DNA of 50,863 bases from Zavarzinella formosa DSM 19928 (GTDB lineage: Bacteria > Planctomycetota > Planctomycetia > Gemmatales > Gemmataceae), in NCBI RefSeq assembly GCF_000255705.1, contig NZ_JH636443.1:750371-801233 (forward strand). Direction: 5' to 3'. Every line of letters begins with the position of its first letter. The first letter of the stretch is position 1. A program made the translations under genes and the position numbers. Below are positions 26,678 through 35,262 of the stretch, piece by piece. The notes under the pieces are model-generated. The model did no database searches, was not told the origin of the DNA, and saw only the letters and a list, made by a program, of their open reading frames with translations.

Positions 26678-26964
26678 CTTCGATTCTCCAAATGCGAACG
26701 TATTGCCGGTGAGCCCCGCCAAATCACCGGAGGGTGTTCGGGGAGACGGGGGGCGGTCACTAAACTTGTGTCAATGTTTTTTGCGGTTCAATATTCAATG
26801 CAAACGGTAGATGTGAAGCGGACAATGTGCGAAAAAATAATGTGATAAAACTGTCATTCCGTGTCTTGCGGAGGGCGCCCAGACGACACAACCGGCCATC
26901 TTGCCGCCGTGACAAGGTGACAAGGTGACAAGGTGACACGGAAACACCTTGTCACCTTGTCATC
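26678..26964. promoter_or_regulatory. Upstream region of the beta-solenoid gene
   Basis: These 287 bp contain no gene. The middle (about 26760-26860) is AT-rich relative to its surroundings and is the likely promoter area for the minus-strand beta-solenoid gene. The far end carries the small hairpin at 26918-26962. Confidence 0.35.
26918..26962. repeat. Short inverted repeat with GTGACAAG iterations
   Basis: The arms 26918-26935 and 26945-26962 pair perfectly over 18 bp (TGACAAGGTGACAAGGTG), with a 9-bp loop. A further tandem unit lies on the left. It starts 2 bp past the stop codon of the minus-strand 26965 gene, so the transcript would fold a hairpin directly after translation ends. There is no T-run on either side. 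Confidence 0.85.
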
Positions 26965-29025
26965 TTACTTCTGCGAGTCCCACCATTTCCGCCAAGCCAA
27001 AACCGCGCGGCTCTTGTCGGCGGGGCCGGCATTGACTTCCGGGCCGAAGTCCTGGCCGGAGAGTTGCTTTAACCCCCCTCGCGCGGCTTGGATGACGCCG
27101 ATGTCCGTGTCTGCGAGCAACCGGATCAGTTCCGGCGAATGGGTTTTATCCCCCTTGGCCCCGCAGGCGACGGCGGCGGCCCGGCGAAGTTCCTGATCGC
27201 GATCCCGCAGGAGTTCATTCAGGGTGGTCGCCTTCATCCGTGTCAGCCGGGAGGCCAGGGCCGTGCGGGTTTTCGCCTGCGGATCGCCGCTGAGTCGGGT
27301 GGCAATCTGGGCGAGGGCTTCCGTGTATTCGCCCCCCTTGGCATCGCGGTAAGTCTCCAGGAGTTTGCCCTGTTCGGTTGCGTCCGCGTCAACCAGCGCC
27401 CGCACCAATGTTCGCACCTTGCCCTCAAATTCGTTGGCTGTCGGCGGCATCGGCGGCGTTGGCGTCTTCGATTCGTTCTTCGGGTTCTCGGGCGGGGTGG
27501 CCGGGCTGGGGTTCGGCTTCTTTGTCGTGCCGCTGCTGCCGGAGTTGGCCCCCGGCCCGAGGAGCTTGGCCAGATCCCCGCCGCCGACGAGGCGGGAGGT
27601 GCCGGGATCGCGGACCTTCCCCTTGAGGCTGCTTGACAAATCTTGGGCGAGATTGGCCCGGTTGAGGAACAAGAGGGCGAAGGCCGTGTCCAGTTCCGGC
27701 GTGGCCCCGTGATAGTTCCCGCCGGTCCACGAACCGTCCGCCTGCTGGGCATCCGCCAAGATTTCCGAACCCCATTCGTACCAATCGACTTTGCCGATGG
27801 TTTGCAGGCTGTAGATCATGCCCACCCGTTCCAGCGCCCACATGAAGTAATAATTCTGGGAAAGCTCGTTCATCTGAAACCGGCGGCGGCCCCGGCCCCC
27901 CGGCATGTCCCCCGGTTGGGCGGCTGCGGCAGAGAGATAATTCCCCAGGCACTTCAGTCCGGCTTCCATGATCTTGTCATTGGCCGGATCTGCGCCCGGT
28001 TTGTCCCCGGCACCGCCGCCGCCGGGGGTGGCGAGTTTCGCGGTTTTGGAGCCGAAGCCCATCGCCAGCCCCATCAGCCCGGCGCAGGTCATCGCTGGGG
28101 TGGAACCGCCGAACGCACCGGTGTAACTCCAACCGCCGTCCGCCGCCTGACACTCGCGGTAGTGCTTCTCCAGCAACTTGAAGGCGTTGGCCGTGTCCAC
28201 GCCATGACGTCGGCCGCACCACATCCCCACGGTGGCAAATTGCGTGTTCGAGTGGTCGCCGGAAGCCGGCCGACCCATGATATTGTTCAACCCGCCGGGT
28301 TGCTGGTTGCCCCGCCCTTCGTTGACGAGTTTGGCATATCGGCGCAGGGCCGGATGGAGGCCGTCGGTCGGTTCGGCAGGTTTCGGCGTCTTGGGGACGG
28401 GCTTGCCGTCCTTCGGGTTGGGGATCTTCGGGTCAAAACCAATGTCGTCGCGAGGCGCCTTGACCGGCGGCTTGGGCGCGTCCTTGCCGGGCACGCTGAC
28501 CAGTTTCGTTTCCTTCACCAGCACAGAGCCGAGTTGCCGCATTTCCACCGGGTCAAGCATTAGCCCGCCGCAATCGTAGCTCCACGAGCCATCGGCACAC
28601 TGGCCAGAGAGAAGCCGGAGGGTCATGAACTGGATCAGCGGCTCGTCGGTTTTGACATCGAGCCGGTCCAGAAACATGATGATGAGGGACACTTCATAAG
28701 TGTTGGTGATCCCCAAGGCGTTGCGGCGAAGGCCGTTGGCAATGGCTGTCACGGAGGGATCGTTGGCCGGAACGCCGCTTTCCAGCATTGCCATCCCGGA
28801 AAGGGAGGCCTGGCCGTTGCCGTGGAAACCGGCGAAGGCCATCAGATCTTCCATTTCATTGCGTTGCGGCCCGCGCCCCCTCGGGTCGTACAGTTTCTGA
28901 AGATGCGCGCGCCCCTTCTCAATCGCGACGGTCAGACGGTCCTTGTCCTTCGGGTTCGCCTGGGCAAACACCGGTTGTAGACCGCACGACAACGCCGCGA
29001 CTGAAAGGAGAACACGCGGGAACAT
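26965..29025 (-). CDS. Secreted prenyltransferase/squalene-oxidase-repeat protein with C-terminal HEAT-like repeats
   Basis: The product is 686 residues with a signal peptide (MFPRVLLSVAALSCGLQPVFAQ cut near AQA) and AAGGA 7 bases before the ATG. Residues about 40-480 contain alpha/alpha-toroid repeats of the squalene cyclase/prenyltransferase type (GQCADGSWSYDCGG, CQAADGGWSYTGAF, DAQQADGSWTGGNYHG). The catalytic DxDD motif of real cyclases is not visible, so it is probably a non-enzymatic toroid. After a Pro/Lys-rich linker (about 490-540), the C-terminus has HEAT-like helices (LLRDRDQELRRAAAVACGAK, LLADTDIGVIQAARGGLKQL). Such proteins are common in planctomycetes and lack a defined role. 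Periplasmic protein interaction is the likely function. Confidence 0.82.
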   Translation of the reverse strand: MFPRVLLSVAALSCGLQPVFAQANPKDKDRLTVAIEKGRAHLQKLYDPRGRGPQRNEMEDLMAFAGFHGNGQASLSGMAMLESGVPANDPSVTAIANGLRRNALGITNTYEVSLIIMFLDRLDVKTDEPLIQFMTLRLLSGQCADGSWSYDCGGLMLDPVEMRQLGSVLVKETKLVSVPGKDAPKPPVKAPRDDIGFDPKIPNPKDGKPVPKTPKPAEPTDGLHPALRRYAKLVNEGRGNQQPGGLNNIMGRPASGDHSNTQFATVGMWCGRRHGVDTANAFKLLEKHYRECQAADGGWSYTGAFGGSTPAMTCAGLMGLAMGFGSKTAKLATPGGGGAGDKPGADPANDKIMEAGLKCLGNYLSAAAAQPGDMPGGRGRRRFQMNELSQNYYFMWALERVGMIYSLQTIGKVDWYEWGSEILADAQQADGSWTGGNYHGATPELDTAFALLFLNRANLAQDLSSSLKGKVRDPGTSRLVGGGDLAKLLGPGANSGSSGTTKKPNPSPATPPENPKNESKTPTPPMPPTANEFEGKVRTLVRALVDADATEQGKLLETYRDAKGGEYTEALAQIATRLSGDPQAKTRTALASRLTRMKATTLNELLRDRDQELRRAAAVACGAKGDKTHSPELIRLLADTDIGVIQAARGGLKQLSGQDFGPEVNAGPADKSRAVLAWRKWWDSQK

Positions 29026-29178
29026 GGAAGAATCCTTCCGCGATCAAACGATCTGATGATTGGCTGTTGTTTAGGATACCACGGGCGATTGCCGAATACC
29101 AGAGGCCACGCTGATTGAACACCGGCCCGGAGGAAATCGTTGGAAATTGGCCCGTTCGCCAAAAACCGCCCAATCTCA

Positions 29179-30075
29179 TCACGGCCCGACGGGGTGGATC
29201 ACTTCCCATAATACCAACACGAACAAGCCGACGCTCACGATGGCGTTCACCTGAAAGAACGCTTGGTTCACCCGTGTCAGATCGTCCGGCTTCACCAGCC
29301 AGTGTTCGTAAAGCAGCAACATGGCCACGGCGATGATCCCCACGAGGAACACCGTCCCCAGTTCCGGCGTCACCGCGAACAGGACGCCGAGCAGGACGAG
29401 CATCACCAGATGGCAGCCGAAGGCAATCCGCAGGCTGTTGCGGATGCCGAACTTCGCGGGGACGCTGTGCAGTTTCGCCTGCCGGTCGAAGTCCGCGTCC
29501 TGACAGGCGTACAGGATGTCGAACCCGGCGACCCAGAAGAAGACAGCCAAACCAATGCACATCGGGGTAAGCAGATCGTCCACGCTGCGAATGGCGATCC
29601 ACGCCGAGAGGGGGGCCAACATCAGCGAGGCCCCGAGCCAGAAATGGGCGAGGAACGTGAACCGTTTGGTGAGCGAATACGCCCCGATGAACACCAGCAC
29701 GGGGCCGGACAACCACAGCGGCCAGAAGTTCGGCGGCTCGCGGAGAGCGAATAACCCGCAGGAGGCGACGAAGGCCGCCGAACAGCCGATGGTGAACATC
29801 ACCACCAACGACACCGACAGCGTTCCGGCCGGCAAATGTCGTTTGGCCGTGCGGGGATTCTCGGCGTCGATCTTGCGATCCGTCAGCCGGTTGAAGGCCA
29901 TCGCCGCCGAGCGGGCGAAGACCATGCACGCCAGAATCCCGACGAGGTCAAGCCAGCGAAACGGCTCCCGGCTCCAAGCCAGTGTCGCGCTCAAGAGGGC
30001 GAACGGCAGGGCGAACAGGGTGTGGCTGAAGCGAATCATCTCCAGCAATCGGCGAACGGTCGCAACCATCGTCAC
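29179..30075 (-). CDS. UbiA-family prenyltransferase (4-hydroxybenzoate polyprenyltransferase-like)
   Basis: The product is 296-298 residues, an integral membrane protein with about eight or nine helices. The two Asp-rich motifs that bind prenyl diphosphate with Mg are present: NRLTDRKIDAENPRT near residue 70 and YACQDADFDRQAK near residue 195. The family transfers a polyprenyl chain to an aromatic ring, here most likely in menaquinone synthesis; MqnP of the futalosine route is annotated in this family. The specificity is inferred. GTG 30075 overlaps the stop of the upstream gene, and an ATG at 30069 is also available. Either way translation is coupled to the formylglycine-generating-enzyme-like gene. 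Confidence 0.85.
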   Translation of the reverse strand: MTMVATVRRLLEMIRFSHTLFALPFALLSATLAWSREPFRWLDLVGILACMVFARSAAMAFNRLTDRKIDAENPRTAKRHLPAGTLSVSLVVMFTIGCSAAFVASCGLFALREPPNFWPLWLSGPVLVFIGAYSLTKRFTFLAHFWLGASLMLAPLSAWIAIRSVDDLLTPMCIGLAVFFWVAGFDILYACQDADFDRQAKLHSVPAKFGIRNSLRIAFGCHLVMLVLLGVLFAVTPELGTVFLVGIIAVAMLLLYEHWLVKPDDLTRVNQAFFQVNAIVSVGLFVLVLWEVIHPVGP

Positions 30076-31061
30076 TTCAAATCCTTCACGCAGCGGAAGC
30101 CCGTGTGGCTGGCGGCATCACTGGGCGGGTTGTGGTCCCTCGCCTCCGGGAGATAGCGGCGACAATACGAATCGTCGCACAGGAACGAACCGCCGCGACG
30201 CACCCGTTCCCCGGTGGGCTGGTCCGGTCCCTTTGGGTTTTCCATGGGGCTGATGATGTAATACTCCGGGTCGTACCAGTCCGAACACCATTCCCAAGCA
30301 TTACCGGACATGTCGTGCAGGCCGTATCCGTTCGCCGGATAACTGGCGACCGGGGCCGTGCCCGTGAAACCGTCGAGGGCGTCGTTCTGCGTCGGGAACT
30401 TGCCTTGGAAGTTATTCGCATACCATTTGCCGTCGGTCCCCTGCCGCTGGTTGCCCCAACAATACTCGTTACGATCCAAGCCGCCGCGCGCCGCCCATTC
30501 CCACTCGGCCTCGGTGGGGAGACGTTTGCCCGCCCAATCGCAATAGGCGACGGCATCCGGCCAAGCCACATGGATGACCGGATGATCCATCCGCTTGCTG
30601 ATATCGCTGCCCGGCCCTTCCGGATGACGCCAATCGGCTCCGGCGACGATGACCCACCACGGCGGGGACGGTTTTCCATCCCACGGTCCCTGCAACAACA
30701 CGTCCCCTGTCAATTGTTTGAAACACACGCTGAACGGCTTGGCTCCCGGCGGCACCGGTTTGCCGCCAAAGTCCTGCTCCGTCGGCGTCTTCTCGGCCAC
30801 GGTTTTGAAGCCGGTGGCATCAACAAACTTCTGAAACTCAGCGTTCGTCACCTCGGTCCGGTCCATGTAGAAACCGGAAACGTAAACGGGATGCAACGGC
30901 GCGTTTTTCTTCGGGTCGGCGTCCGATCCCATTTGGAATTTGCCACCGGGGACAAAGACCATGCCGGGCGGGGCATCACCGGGCGGGCGATCCGCGACGG
31001 TGTCAGACTTCTGACAACCTGCCAGAACGAGAAGGGGAATTATGGAGAGAATTTGCTTCAT
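30072..31061 (-). CDS. Formylglycine-generating-enzyme (SUMF1)-family lipoprotein
   Basis: The product is 329 residues. The N-terminus MKQILSIIPLLVLAGCQ is a lipoprotein signal with lipobox LAGC. The FGE-sulfatase domain follows from MVFVPGGKFQMGSD to the end, with GFYMDRTEVTNAEFQKFV and LPTEAEWEWAARGG as typical landmarks. Near the C-terminus GGSFLCDDSYCRRY contains both cysteines (about C295 and C300) that correspond to the redox/copper pair of true formylglycine-generating enzymes. Many relatives lack these. The enzyme would oxidise a sulfatase cysteine to formylglycine, but a lipid-anchored, post-export location is unusual. No sulfatase gene lies adjacent. It overlaps the UbiA start. Confidence 0.88.
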   Translation of the reverse strand: MKQILSIIPLLVLAGCQKSDTVADRPPGDAPPGMVFVPGGKFQMGSDADPKKNAPLHPVYVSGFYMDRTEVTNAEFQKFVDATGFKTVAEKTPTEQDFGGKPVPPGAKPFSVCFKQLTGDVLLQGPWDGKPSPPWWVIVAGADWRHPEGPGSDISKRMDHPVIHVAWPDAVAYCDWAGKRLPTEAEWEWAARGGLDRNEYCWGNQRQGTDGKWYANNFQGKFPTQNDALDGFTGTAPVASYPANGYGLHDMSGNAWEWCSDWYDPEYYIISPMENPKGPDQPTGERVRRGGSFLCDDSYCRRYLPEARDHNPPSDAASHTGFRCVKDLK

Positions 31062-31118
31062 GGATCAACATTCGTTGACGGAAACCCAGCCCACAGCCAA
31101 GCGGCAATATATGCCAAT

Positions 31119-31250
31119 GATTCTCAAGAGCCACACGGCTTGACATCAAGAGCCCTACTGCGTCAGCAGTGGGGGTGGCCTCCTGTGGGTGAACCCCCAC
31201 CGCTCACGCGGTGGGGCTCTTGATGTCACGCAGTGGGGCTCTTGAGAATC
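31119..31250. repeat. Family A hairpin, copy 3, nested in a second family A palindrome
   Basis: The inner arms 31141-31176 and 31193-31228 pair over the family A core and continue into locus-specific TGACAT/ATGTCA. Outside them, 31119-31132 (GATTCTCAAGAGCC) pairs with 31237-31250 (GGCTCTTGAGAATC). The outer right part (CGCAGTGGGGCTCTTG) is itself a family A fragment. One family A palindrome therefore appears to sit inside another. Confidence 0.93.
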
Positions 31251-31278
31251 TCACACAAAATGTCTGTCGAATTTGCAC

Positions 31279-33222
31279 TTACGGCGTCGATTCCGTAATC
31301 AGCTTCTTCGCCTCGGCTACCATCTTGCCGATCTCGCCGGATTCACCGGCGTACAAATCGCGGACGTCCCGGAGAATGTTCCGGCCGTCCCGGCGTCTGG
31401 CGGGGACTCCATCGACCAAGAGGGGTTTGGCGAGGGCGATCTTTCCGGCGATCAACAGCGCCCGTTCGGCCGAATCCTTGGGCTGCTTGGCTTGTTCCAA
31501 TTCGTGGCATCGACCGATGGCCAGCAGATACCAAGGGCGGCGGTCGGCATCCGAAGCGAGCAAATCCCGCAATTGTTGCCAGCGATCACGGGCCAGCGTG
31601 GGGTCGCCGAATTGTTCGAGACGAAGGGGGGCGGCCGCCTTGGCTTCGTCTTCGTTGTCCAAGACGATGTCCTTGTCATCCAATCGGAATTTGTCGTCGA
31701 TCTTGGCGATGATCGTCTTCGGCTGGGCCTCCACCCATTGCAGATCGGCCAGTTTCTTTTTGGCGTGCCAGCCCCAGAGGTTTTTGGCCGGGTCGGTTTC
31801 TTTGGTGTATTTATCCGCCAGTTCGGTCCATTTCGCTCTCGCGCCGCCGAGATCGCCGGAGTTCTCGGAGGTCAGGGCGAGCATCGTCTTTTCGTAGGCC
31901 TCCTTGTCGTCCCCCTCCTCGACACGGGCACGCAAATTCGGAAGGCTGTACCGTTTCATCAGCACCTTCTCACGGGCGGCCACCTTGATGTCCCGCTCCA
32001 TCGACCGGACTTTCTCGACGTTCTCCGTGTTCTTGGTTCCATAATGCTTCAGGTATTCGTCGATGGCGGCTGTCTTTTTCTCCGGGGTATCGGCCTTCTC
32101 AATGCGGTCCATGATGGACTTTTCGCTCGGCGGAGCGAACACCACGAAAATGAAAAACGAGGCGAACGCCCCCACGAACAGCAGACTCGCCAAGGCGACG
32201 AACCAGCCCTTTGTGTAAACAGGCTGGCTCTTCTTCTTTTTCAGTTTCTTCTTCTTCGCCCCGGCCCGGATGGCTTTGGCGGCCGCCATGTCTTCCTCGG
32301 AACTGCCGATGCGACGACGATCCGGCACGCGGGCATTGGCCGCGTCCCCGCCGACGCTCTGCCGGGTTCGCACCTTCTCGGCGATCTCCTCCAACACCTG
32401 GCCAATCATGGTGGCGTCGCGGGGCCGCATCTCCGGCTTTTTTTCCATCATCTGGCAGATGAGGTTGTCGAGCGCCGCCGGGATTTCCGGGTTGATCTGG
32501 GCCGGCCGGGTGAACGCGCCGTTGACATGCAAAAGGAACATATCCACGGACGATTCGGCCGTGAATGGCTTGCGGCCTGTCAGCAATTCGTAGAAGACGA
32601 TGCCAAGCGAATAAATGTCGCTTTTGCCGGTGAGATGCTTCTCCCCTTTGCACTGCTCGGGGGACATGTAGGCGGCGGTGCCGATGGTGTTGTTCGCCCC
32701 GGTGAGGGCGGTCACGTCCACATCCTTGGCGATGCCGAAGTCCGTGAGTTTGACAATCCCCTCGCGAGTCACCATCAGGTTGGAGGGCTTCAAGTCGCGG
32801 TGGATGATTCCCTTGTCGTGGGCATGTTGAAGAGCGTCGCACAGGGGCCGACCCATGTCGATGATTTCTTCCCAACTAAACGGCGGCCTCGCCGGGGCGG
32901 CGGAGTGCCGGTCGATCATCACCCGGTCGAGGGATTGCCCCTCGACATATTCCATCGCAAAGAACGGCGTCCCCTTGTACCGCCCGGTGGCCATCAACCG
33001 GACGATGTTCGGGTGCTTGAGTTGCTTGAGGATGTTGGCCTCGCGCTCAAAGCGGGCGAGGGCCGATTCGTTGCCGGAAAGGCCAAAAGCGATCACCTTG
33101 AGGGCGACAACCTTTTGCTCTTTGCCATCTTGCGTCAGCCGGGCGCGAAAGACCGTCCCCATCGCCCCGGAACCAAGTTCCTTTTCGATGGTAAACGGGC
33201 CGAACGTCTTGCCGGCGTGCAT
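31279..33222 (-). CDS. Transmembrane serine/threonine protein kinase
   Basis: The product is 647 residues with GGAGGGG before the ATG. The Hanks-type kinase domain covers about residues 8-275. It has the glycine loop ELGSGAMGTVF, lysine in VVALKVIAFG, the catalytic HRDLKPSNL at about 139, Mg-binding DFGIAKD and activation segment GTAAYMSPEQC. All catalytic residues are present, so it should be active. A basic KKKKLKKKK stretch and one membrane helix (WFVALASLLFVGAFASFFIF, about 338-360) follow. The remaining 285 residues lie outside the membrane and are helical, possibly TPR-like. This is the usual layout of bacterial PknB-type receptor kinases. The ligand and targets are unknown. Confidence 0.92.
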   Translation of the reverse strand: MHAGKTFGPFTIEKELGSGAMGTVFRARLTQDGKEQKVVALKVIAFGLSGNESALARFEREANILKQLKHPNIVRLMATGRYKGTPFFAMEYVEGQSLDRVMIDRHSAAPARPPFSWEEIIDMGRPLCDALQHAHDKGIIHRDLKPSNLMVTREGIVKLTDFGIAKDVDVTALTGANNTIGTAAYMSPEQCKGEKHLTGKSDIYSLGIVFYELLTGRKPFTAESSVDMFLLHVNGAFTRPAQINPEIPAALDNLICQMMEKKPEMRPRDATMIGQVLEEIAEKVRTRQSVGGDAANARVPDRRRIGSSEEDMAAAKAIRAGAKKKKLKKKKSQPVYTKGWFVALASLLFVGAFASFFIFVVFAPPSEKSIMDRIEKADTPEKKTAAIDEYLKHYGTKNTENVEKVRSMERDIKVAAREKVLMKRYSLPNLRARVEEGDDKEAYEKTMLALTSENSGDLGGARAKWTELADKYTKETDPAKNLWGWHAKKKLADLQWVEAQPKTIIAKIDDKFRLDDKDIVLDNEDEAKAAAPLRLEQFGDPTLARDRWQQLRDLLASDADRRPWYLLAIGRCHELEQAKQPKDSAERALLIAGKIALAKPLLVDGVPARRRDGRNILRDVRDLYAGESGEIGKMVAEAKKLITESTP

Positions 33223-33304
33223 GGCGACACCCCTCCGTGTTGATTACGGCCATGATACTTGACAGGAACGTAATGGAGAAGATGAGAGGGGAATGAGGCG
33301 GCTT

Positions 33305-33445
33305 GGGAATGACCAATGAGCGAAGGCGAGCCGGGTCGCGTGAGCGCCCGGAGACAGCCACACTTCAATTGCTCAAGTTTTTGATGTGTGACAATCTCCG
33401 GGCGCTCACGCGACCCGGCTCGCCTTCGCTCATTGCGTCATTCCC
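33305..33445. repeat. Inverted repeat, 50-bp arms, abutting a stop codon
   Basis: The core arms 33315-33354 and 33395-33434 are exact reverse complements over 40 bp (AATGAGCGAAGGCGAGCCGG at the outer end). Pairing continues outward through GGGAATGAC on both sides with one small indel, which gives about 50-bp arms. The right arm ends at 33445, immediately next to the stop codon of the minus-strand gene at 33446. Confidence 0.93.
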
Positions 33446-34720
33446 TCAGTCCGGGTCGCTCACCTTCGCTCCGACAATTGTGTACAGGAAATCTTCCGGG
33501 TCAGAGGAATTCAGCTTCAGAACCCCGGTGATCTTCACGCGGTTTCGACGCACAGTGGTCGATTTCCCCTCGCCCAAGTCGGCGAAGACGATGCCCGATG
33601 GTTCCGGGGTTTCGCAGAACCAGCAGCCAACCGGGTATTCCACCAGCATGAAGCCGCTCACCTCGAAGTCCATGCTCACGGGTTGCATGTAGCCGGTGAT
33701 GGCCACCTTTTTGCCGTCGAGTTGGCGCAGGTGTTTCAAGAAGTTTGGCTTGAACGGTTTTTCAATCGTTGTTTCGTTTAGCACCGGCCACGGCAGCAAA
33801 TTGGTTCCGTCGGGCCGAATCTCGGGCAGAGTGGTGAGGTCGAATTCCCGCTGTAACGCGCGGGTCGACTTGAAGGCGATGTCCCCCCGGAATTTGGCAT
33901 GCTCGGCGTCCGGTAGTTTGCCGATGGCGTCGGCCGCTTCCCGGTACTGCTTGCGGTGAAGTCGCACTTCCGGGGCCGCGAGGGCGAACTCGCTGACGCA
34001 ACCTTCCAGAATGCTCGCGGTCGTGCGGACATCGCCATGCGCGTTAGCCAGTTCGCCGAGTTGCCAGAGAAGCCGCCCATCGGCGGGAAGCCAGAGGGCC
34101 AATTGTTGAACAAGTGCCACATCATCGGTCGGAAGTTTCTTGCGTTCCTCCGGCGGCATCTTCTCGGCGAACTTCACGCCGAAGAGGTCGTCAACCGCAT
34201 TCGGGTTCTTCGCCTCGCGGACCCGGAGCCGGACGAGTTTCAACTGGGCTTCCTCAAACTTCTTCCACACCGGCGGCGCGACGCGGATGGCTTCCACCAG
34301 CGAGCGGTCGGCCCCGGCCAAGTCGCCGGACATTTGCCAGGCGGTCCCGAGATTGGAGAGAATGCGGAAGTGATCCGGGTACTGACGGGCCGCCGGTCGC
34401 AGGATGTCGATGGCTTTCGCCGGAAGATTCAGTCGGAGATAAATCGCCCCGAGATCGGCGAGTTGATCGGCCGTCAGCGGCTTGGTCTTCGCTTGCGTTT
34501 CCAGTTTCTCGGCCAATGCCAGATATTGTTCGCGGAGGATGTGAATCGGAATCCCGGCGCCGGGCGTCGCCCCGATCATCCGCAGGCTGCGATGATCGAG
34601 CAAAAAACCCCGCCAGTTTGCCGGGAGTTCGTTGAACTTCTCACCGGAATAATGAACCCCGGCCCGAGTGGTGGCCGGAAGGAGGAACAGGACGAAAGTG
34701 ATGACGGTTGCAAGACGCAT
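33446..34720 (-). CDS. Secreted TPR-containing protein with DUF3299-like C-terminus
   Basis: The product is 424 residues with a clear signal peptide (MRLATVITFVLFLLPATTRA). The middle, about residues 60-260, is helical and TPR-like (LADLGAIYLRLNLPAKAIDI, ILSNLGTAWQMSGDLAGADR). The last 90 residues (KKVAITGYMQPVSMDFEVSG, then FMLVEYPVGCWFC) resemble DUF3299, an OB-like domain with a conserved 'GY-x-x-P ... GF-x-L' pattern found in periplasmic proteins. The CWFC pair is a possible metal or disulphide site. The family function is unknown. A -10-like TATAAT lies 33 bp upstream of the start. Confidence 0.75.
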   Translation of the reverse strand: MRLATVITFVLFLLPATTRAGVHYSGEKFNELPANWRGFLLDHRSLRMIGATPGAGIPIHILREQYLALAEKLETQAKTKPLTADQLADLGAIYLRLNLPAKAIDILRPAARQYPDHFRILSNLGTAWQMSGDLAGADRSLVEAIRVAPPVWKKFEEAQLKLVRLRVREAKNPNAVDDLFGVKFAEKMPPEERKKLPTDDVALVQQLALWLPADGRLLWQLGELANAHGDVRTTASILEGCVSEFALAAPEVRLHRKQYREAADAIGKLPDAEHAKFRGDIAFKSTRALQREFDLTTLPEIRPDGTNLLPWPVLNETTIEKPFKPNFLKHLRQLDGKKVAITGYMQPVSMDFEVSGFMLVEYPVGCWFCETPEPSGIVFADLGEGKSTTVRRNRVKITGVLKLNSSDPEDFLYTIVGAKVSDPD

Positions 34721-34752
34721 GACAAGACAATCCCCGCCGGGGTGACGGGGAT

Positions 34753-34758
34753 ATTATA
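34753..34758 (-). promoter_or_regulatory. Candidate -10 box (TATAAT) for the 33446-34720 gene
   Basis: On the minus strand GGTATAATATCC contains a perfect TATAAT 33 bp before the ATG. The region 17 bp upstream (AGTGAG-like) is a poor -35 and overlaps the end of the neighbouring gene, so this is suggestive only. Confidence 0.4.
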
Positions 34759-34776
34759 CCGGATCGCCCCGCATGC

Positions 34777-35229
34777 TCACTTCTTCGTGATCGTCTTCGC
34801 CTGCAAATCGACCACTAACGAAGTCGAGCGGGTGATGTCGATTCGCAGGGGGGATTTTTGCTCGGTGAACGCCCCTTTGAGTTTGTCGGGCGGGCCGGTG
34901 GCTTTCCGGGCACCCGGCTTTTGCTTCAAGAATTCCGTGTAGTCCCCGGTGTGGGTAACCAGTACCTTGTATGGTCCGTCCGGGACGGGTTTGGGAAAGT
35001 GAAACGAGCCATCCGGCTCGATCTTGCCGGTGATCCCTTCCGTTGTCGAGTTGCCCTCTTTCACAAGAAGAATCGACGCCTGTTCCCGCTCGGCCACCCG
35101 ATAGGGCTGCCCGCCGGTCTGAAGTTGCCCCTTCACCGTCCGGCCGCCGCCGGAGCAGCCGGTGAGGGCCATCAACCCCAAACCGATCAACACGCCGAAA
35201 CCAAAAGTCTTTGCTGATATTGTTCGCAT
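34777..35229 (-). CDS. Small lipoprotein with carboxypeptidase-regulatory-like fold
   Basis: The product is 150 residues. The N-terminus (FGVLIGLGLMALTGCSGGG) has lipobox LTGC, so it should be lipid-anchored. The remainder is beta-rich, with the pattern VKGQLQTGGQPY, GITGKIEPDGSFHFPKPVPD, GPYKVLVTH. That looks like the transthyretin-like fold common in small planctomycete lipoproteins encoded next to DUF1559 genes. It follows the DUF1559 gene by 33 bp on the same strand, so co-transcription is likely. The function is unknown. Confidence 0.8.
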   Translation of the reverse strand: MRTISAKTFGFGVLIGLGLMALTGCSGGGRTVKGQLQTGGQPYRVAEREQASILLVKEGNSTTEGITGKIEPDGSFHFPKPVPDGPYKVLVTHTGDYTEFLKQKPGARKATGPPDKLKGAFTEQKSPLRIDITRSTSLVVDLQAKTITKK

Positions 35230-35262
35230 GGATGATGTCCGTGGTTTGTCCGGTTGGAAGGG

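Noticed and set aside
26905-26965. Rho-independent terminator at the GTGACAAG hairpin
   Set aside because: The stem is good but neither strand has a T-tract after it, so I list it only as a repeat.
31273-33243. Long open frame on the plus strand opposite the kinase gene
   Set aside because: It is the antisense of a gene with full kinase motifs; the translation is Gly/His/Arg-rich without domains, as expected from a GC-rich complement.
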